A stretch of DNA of 64,000 nucleotides from Bacteroides faecichinchillae JCM 17102 (GTDB lineage Bacteria > Bacteroidota > Bacteroidia > Bacteroidales > Bacteroidaceae): NCBI RefSeq assembly GCF_000614145.1, contig NZ_BAKK01000005.1, forward strand, positions 1 to 64,000, in the 5' to 3' direction. Positions within the stretch are counted from its first letter, which is position 1; each line of letters opens with the position of its first letter. The position numbers were made by a program, and so were the translations under genes. Below, piece by piece: positions 60,875 through 64,000 of the stretch. Under the pieces are notes generated by a model that ran no database searches, was not told the origin of the DNA, and was given only the letters and a program-made list of their open reading frames with translations.

Positions 60875-61108
60875 TCAACGTCTCATATCGTGTTCTCCGA
60901 AAAGTGTAGGATAATCTTCTTCCATATTTTTATGAATAAACATGAGAATCGTTTCGCGAAGCCAGCGCGATTTGTTCGTTATCTTATATTTCTCCAGATA
61001 ACGATCAACAATCTGCTGTTCATCTTCGCTTAACAAAATGCTCATACGCCGTTCTCGTTTAACACTCTCGACGTGCATCTTCAAGCACTTTTTACTTCTT
61101 TTTCTCAT
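60875..61108 (-). CDS. small basic protein, possible ribbon-helix-helix fold
   Basis: A 77-residue protein with a basic N terminus (MRKRSKKCLKMH), then RRMSILLSEDEQQIVDRYLEKY and SRWLRETILMFIHKN. The strand-helix-helix pattern resembles ribbon-helix-helix DNA-binding proteins, but no specific family is recognised. It shares a transcript with tadA; a minus strand TAATTTTG box is at 61117-61124. Confidence 0.65.
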   Translation of the reverse strand: MRKRSKKCLKMHVESVKRERRMSILLSEDEQQIVDRYLEKYKITNKSRWLRETILMFIHKNMEEDYPTLFGEHDMRR

Positions 61109-61116
61109 ATCATCTG

Positions 61117-61124
61117 CAAAATTA
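61117..61124 (-). promoter_or_regulatory. -7 box for the tadA unit
   Basis: Minus strand TAATTTTG, 8 bases before the 61108 start codon, implying a very short leader or a slightly later start. Confidence 0.35.
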
Positions 61125-61158
61125 CTTTTACTTCTGTAAAAACAAAGAATAAAAGCAG

Positions 61159-61166
61159 TAAATTTG
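61159..61166 (+). promoter_or_regulatory. -7 box for yraN
   Basis: TAAATTTG, nine bases ahead of the ATG at 61176, implying a near-leaderless transcript; this disfavours the TTG at 61164 as start. Confidence 0.4.
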
Positions 61167-61175
61167 CGAAAAAAG

Positions 61176-61541
61176 ATGGCTGAACATAATGAATTAGGGA
61201 AGGCTGGTGAAAATGCCGCAGTTGCTTATCTTGAGGATAACGGTTACGTCATCCGGCACCGGAATTGGAGAAAAGGACATCTCGAACTTGATATTGTTGC
61301 AGCAAAAGAGAATAAGTTAGTGATCGTAGAGGTCAAGACTCGTAGCAACACACAATTTACCATGCCGGAAGATGCTGTTGATCTACCCAAAATAAAACGA
61401 ATTGTACGCGCAGCCGATACTTATATAAAATTATTTCAGATTGATGCCTCCGTACGTTTCGATATCATTACGGTAGTGGGTAACAAAATAGATTTTAAGA
61501 TAGAACATATAAAGGAGGCATTTTATCCTCCTCTATTTTAA
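61176..61541 (+). CDS. YraN (UPF0102) family endonuclease-like protein
   Basis: A ~121-residue protein with the YraN signatures ELGKAGENAAVAYLEDNGY, HLELDIVAAKENKLVIVEVKTRS (a PD-(D/E)xK-like core, E and EVK) and FDIITV. The family resembles Holliday-junction resolvase folds, but its function is not established. A short stem (AGGAGG/CCTCCT near 61514-61533) overlaps the end of the gene and may be a weak terminator. The next gene begins 12 bases later. Confidence 0.85.
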   Translation: MAEHNELGKAGENAAVAYLEDNGYVIRHRNWRKGHLELDIVAAKENKLVIVEVKTRSNTQFTMPEDAVDLPKIKRIVRAADTYIKLFQIDASVRFDIITVVGNKIDFKIEHIKEAFYPPLF

Positions 61542-61553
61542 TAAAGTATATGT

Positions 61554-61910
61554 ATGAATGTAGAAATAATTAGAGAATATTGCTTAAGTAAAAAAGGAGT
61601 AACTGAGTCTTTTCCTTTTGATGATGTATCACTCGTCATGAAGGTGATGAATAAAATGTTTGCTCTTATCGACTTGGAAGAAGCAAAAACAATTTCATTA
61701 AAATGTAATCCGGAGCGGGCTATCGAACTACGTGAGCGTTATTTCGGGATTGAAGGAGCCTATCATTTCAATAAGAAATACTGGAATAGTGTTCGTTTTA
61801 ACAGTGATGTAGATGATAAATTAATGAAAGAATTAGTTGATCATTCCTACGAAGAAGTTATCAAGAAGTTTACAAAAAAGTTACGTGCCGAATATGATGC
61901 TCTCCTCTGA
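61554..61910 (+). CDS. MmcQ/YjbR family protein
   Basis: A 118-residue single-domain protein of the YjbR/CyaY-like DNA-binding fold: CLSKKGVTESFPFDDVSLVMKV, FALIDLEEAKTISLKCNPERAIELRERY, and HFNKKYWNSVRF. The function is unknown beyond the fold. Its end overlaps the start of birA by 14 bases. Confidence 0.85.
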   Translation: MNVEIIREYCLSKKGVTESFPFDDVSLVMKVMNKMFALIDLEEAKTISLKCNPERAIELRERYFGIEGAYHFNKKYWNSVRFNSDVDDKLMKELVDHSYEEVIKKFTKKLRAEYDALL

Positions 61911-62655
61911 TAAATTTCCTTTTCGTTTAGTTCATTTAAACGAAACAAGTTCTACAAACAGCTATTTGCAAGCCCTTTGCATCCAACAGCCAGTAGAAGA
62001 ACTGACTACAGTCATTACCGACTTTCAAACAGCCGGAAGAGGGCAGCGTGGCAATTCCTGGGAATCACAGATCGGTAAGAATCTTCTATTCAGTTTTGTC
62101 CTTTTCCCGAAGTTTCTGGAAGCACGTCGGCAGTTTCTAATTTCTCAAATTATATCTTTGGCAATTAAAGATGAATTGGATATTTATACTACGGATATCT
62201 CTATCAAATGGCCGAATGATATTTATTGGAAAGAGAAAAAAATATGCGGTATGCTGATTGAAAATGATTTGATGGGAAAACTGATTAATCAAAGCATTGC
62301 AGGAATCGGTATCAACATTAATCAGGAAACATTTTTCAGTCAGGCTCCCAATCCTGTATCATTACTACAGATCACTCAGAAAGAATACGACATATTTACA
62401 ATACTAAAAAACATTATGATCCGTATTCAGGATTATTATACTCTACTTCAACAAAATCAGGTTGAATTGATTGCCAACCGTTATAAAGAGTCTCTTTTCA
62501 GAAAAAACGGTTTACATCTGTATAAAGATGCTAATGGAATATTTCTTGCACGTATTGTTCAGGTAGAACCGGAAGGAAGATTAATATTAGAAGATGAAGG
62601 ACTGAAAAAGCGAGATTATATGTTTAAAGAAGTAGAATATATCTTAGAAAGATAA
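61897..62655 (+). CDS. birA: biotin--[acetyl-CoA-carboxylase] ligase
   Basis: A ~252-residue ligase without the N-terminal DNA-binding domain of E. coli BirA, so it is not a repressor. Signatures: ETSSTNSYLQ, TAGRGQRGNSWES (biotinyl-AMP loop), IKWPNDIYWKEKKICGMLIE and AGIGININQ. It attaches biotin to carboxylase carrier subunits. The start is one of two adjacent ATGs (61894 or 61897) inside the end of the preceding gene. Confidence 0.9.
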   Translation: MLSSDKFPFRLVHLNETSSTNSYLQALCIQQPVEELTTVITDFQTAGRGQRGNSWESQIGKNLLFSFVLFPKFLEARRQFLISQIISLAIKDELDIYTTDISIKWPNDIYWKEKKICGMLIENDLMGKLINQSIAGIGININQETFFSQAPNPVSLLQITQKEYDIFTILKNIMIRIQDYYTLLQQNQVELIANRYKESLFRKNGLHLYKDANGIFLARIVQVEPEGRLILEDEGLKKRDYMFKEVEYILER

Positions 62656-62675
62656 CTAGTTATAAAACAAAACAT

Positions 62676-62683
62676 TATCTTTG
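62676..62683 (+). promoter_or_regulatory. -7 box for the metalloprotease gene
   Basis: TATCTTTG, 32 bases ahead of the ATG at 62716. Confidence 0.5.
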
Positions 62684-62715
62684 AGGAAAATGTTATATTA
62701 ACAAAGCTCTGATTT

Positions 62716-63996
62716 ATGAAAACAAAATTAATTTTCTTGTTACCACTATTACTTTTATTTATTAATTGTACCGATTCTGATACAGATTCCAGTTCATTGA
62801 AACTTTCCGAATCTACTTTTAAAAATGTAGATGGAAACGGTGAAACATTAAGAATAAATATTGAAAGTAATTCTGCTTGGAAAGTAAGTAGCGATCAACA
62901 ATGGTGTATTCCTTTTCAGGAAAAAGGAGATAGCGACGGAGAATTAGTTCTATCTGTTGTCGCCAATCTGGATGGTAGCTCCAGAGATGCTACGGTAACA
63001 ATTATGAGTAGCAAAACCAGCAAAAAGATTCAAATAAATCAGAAAGCTTTAAACAGCACAGCCAAAGAGTATCACTACAAGCTTCCAATTATCTTTCATG
63101 TCTTTTATGAAGACAAAACAGACGCCTTGCAATATGTCAATCCAAACATTCTTTCCGAGATAATCACAGAGGTCAATAAACTCTATAAAGATGCCAATAA
63201 AAGTATAGATATGAATCTGACTTTTACACTTGCAACAATTGATCCCGAAGGGAATGAAATGACTACTCCAGGCGTGGAATATATTAAATGGCCAGAGAGT
63301 TATCCTATAGACTGTGAGAAATTTATGGAAGACGAAACCAAAGGATATGTAAATTATCTATGGGAACCTAACCTTTATATAAATGTAATGGTTTACAATT
63401 TCAAACGGACTAAATCCAATAGTATTATTTTAGGCATATCCAACCTACCGTTTTCCACTAAAGGAAATAATTTTCTGAAAGGACTTGTCGAAACAGACAA
63501 ATCTTTCCTCAGGAAAAGTAATTTGAAATTTCCGTATTGTGTATCCATCAACAGTATTTATATCAACGATCATACCATGGATGGAAATATTAATGCGACT
63601 GTAGCACACGAACTTGGACATTATTTAGGATTACATCATGTATTCAATGAAAGAAACGGTGAGACAGTAAATGCTTGTGTCGATAGTGATTATTGTGAAG
63701 ACACTCCCCCTTATAACAAGTTTGAATATGATAATTTCGCAAGAGAGAATTACGGTTCCTCTTTCTCGATACTCGCCTTGCGGGTTAATTGCAATACGGG
63801 AGAGCAATTCACTTCGCGCAATATAATGGATTATTCTTATAGTTATTTGAATCAATTTACTTCTGACCAATTTTCGCGTGTTCGCCATGTATTGATGTAT
63901 AGCCCATTAATACCAGGTCCCAAGATAGGACAATCTACAAGTGCACGTGCTGTAAGCGATGGACCACTTGATTTACCAATACGTATTGTGAAATAA
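62716..63996 (+). CDS. zinc-dependent metalloproteinase lipoprotein with BACON domain
   Basis: A 426-residue lipoprotein (LLLFINC). Residues ~30-115 are a BACON domain (GETLRINIESNSAWKVSSDQQWC, DATVTIMSSKTSKKIQINQ), often linked to carbohydrate or mucin binding. The catalytic domain has the metzincin motif HELGHYLGLHH near residue 298 (three zinc histidines, catalytic Glu) and a Met-turn NIMDYSY, with cysteines between them. It resembles the BF0631-type secreted metalloproteases of Bacteroides and is likely surface-exposed. It does not resemble fragilysin beyond the metzincin motif. The frame is complete within the window. Confidence 0.88.
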   Translation: MKTKLIFLLPLLLLFINCTDSDTDSSSLKLSESTFKNVDGNGETLRINIESNSAWKVSSDQQWCIPFQEKGDSDGELVLSVVANLDGSSRDATVTIMSSKTSKKIQINQKALNSTAKEYHYKLPIIFHVFYEDKTDALQYVNPNILSEIITEVNKLYKDANKSIDMNLTFTLATIDPEGNEMTTPGVEYIKWPESYPIDCEKFMEDETKGYVNYLWEPNLYINVMVYNFKRTKSNSIILGISNLPFSTKGNNFLKGLVETDKSFLRKSNLKFPYCVSINSIYINDHTMDGNINATVAHELGHYLGLHHVFNERNGETVNACVDSDYCEDTPPYNKFEYDNFARENYGSSFSILALRVNCNTGEQFTSRNIMDYSYSYLNQFTSDQFSRVRHVLMYSPLIPGPKIGQSTSARAVSDGPLDLPIRIVK

Positions 63997-64000
63997 ATAA

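Overview
The window looks like a chromosomal segment of a gut Bacteroides (Bacteroidales). The evidence is low-GC coding DNA, paired SusC/SusD proteins with lipoprotein partners, many secreted glycoside hydrolases, and promoter -7 boxes of the Bacteroides form TAnnTTTG in front of many genes. The species cannot be fixed from sequence alone. I found no rRNA, tRNA, CRISPR array, insertion sequence, prophage or integrase. The window starts inside one gene (DUF4249 lipoprotein) and ends just after a metalloprotease gene.

Layout. (1) 1-6.6 kb: DUF4249 lipoprotein end, split lysine exporter LysO, a GH78-type rhamnosidase, a DUF2027/Smr protein, a HAD phosphatase and a LuxR-type regulator. (2) 6.7-18.7 kb: an alpha-mannoside utilisation block. 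It has a DUF1349 protein, two GH92 alpha-mannosidases, a GntR/UTRA regulator, a mannose-6-phosphate isomerase-like fusion, a ROK sugar kinase and a sugar MFS transporter. A shared palindrome (ATGTATGAACAT) may be the GntR operator. (3) 18.8-28.3 kb: mixed genes. These are an AlkZ-like protein, an SQR-like flavoprotein, a thioredoxin-like lipoprotein, an ECF sigma factor with a membrane partner, aroA, a Crp/Fnr regulator, an SDR enzyme with a consensus FNR box upstream, an M28 peptidase and a leucine-rich lipoprotein. (4) 28.6-44.5 kb: a polysaccharide utilisation locus (PUL) on the minus strand. The order is regulator, 0.7 kb leader with an unusual 22-nt palindromic repeat array, susC, susD, two surface-lipoprotein-like genes with discoidin-type domains, GH29 alpha-fucosidase and GH2 beta-galactosidase. 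Fucosylated galactosides, such as host or milk glycans, are the likely substrate. (5) 44.8-64 kb: mostly core genes. These are a metal ABC permease, tsaE, a MoxR/DUF58/DUF4350/DUF4129/SpoIIM/RDD membrane cluster, trxA, dnaE, psd-pssA, tadA, yraN, birA and a BACON-metzincin lipoprotein.

A key caution is that nine genes carry twelve single-base frame breaks, mostly lost bases in short runs. They include two breaks in dnaE, which is essential. This is best explained by base-calling errors in the assembly, so I annotate these genes as spanning CDS and do not call them decayed. The most interesting biology is the PUL regulator: a membrane-spanning protein with a periplasmic LamG/Kelch-like part and a cytoplasmic winged-helix (SARP-like) part. 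Next are the repeat array beside it and an intercistronic RNA element with mutually exclusive hairpins before the fucosidase gene.
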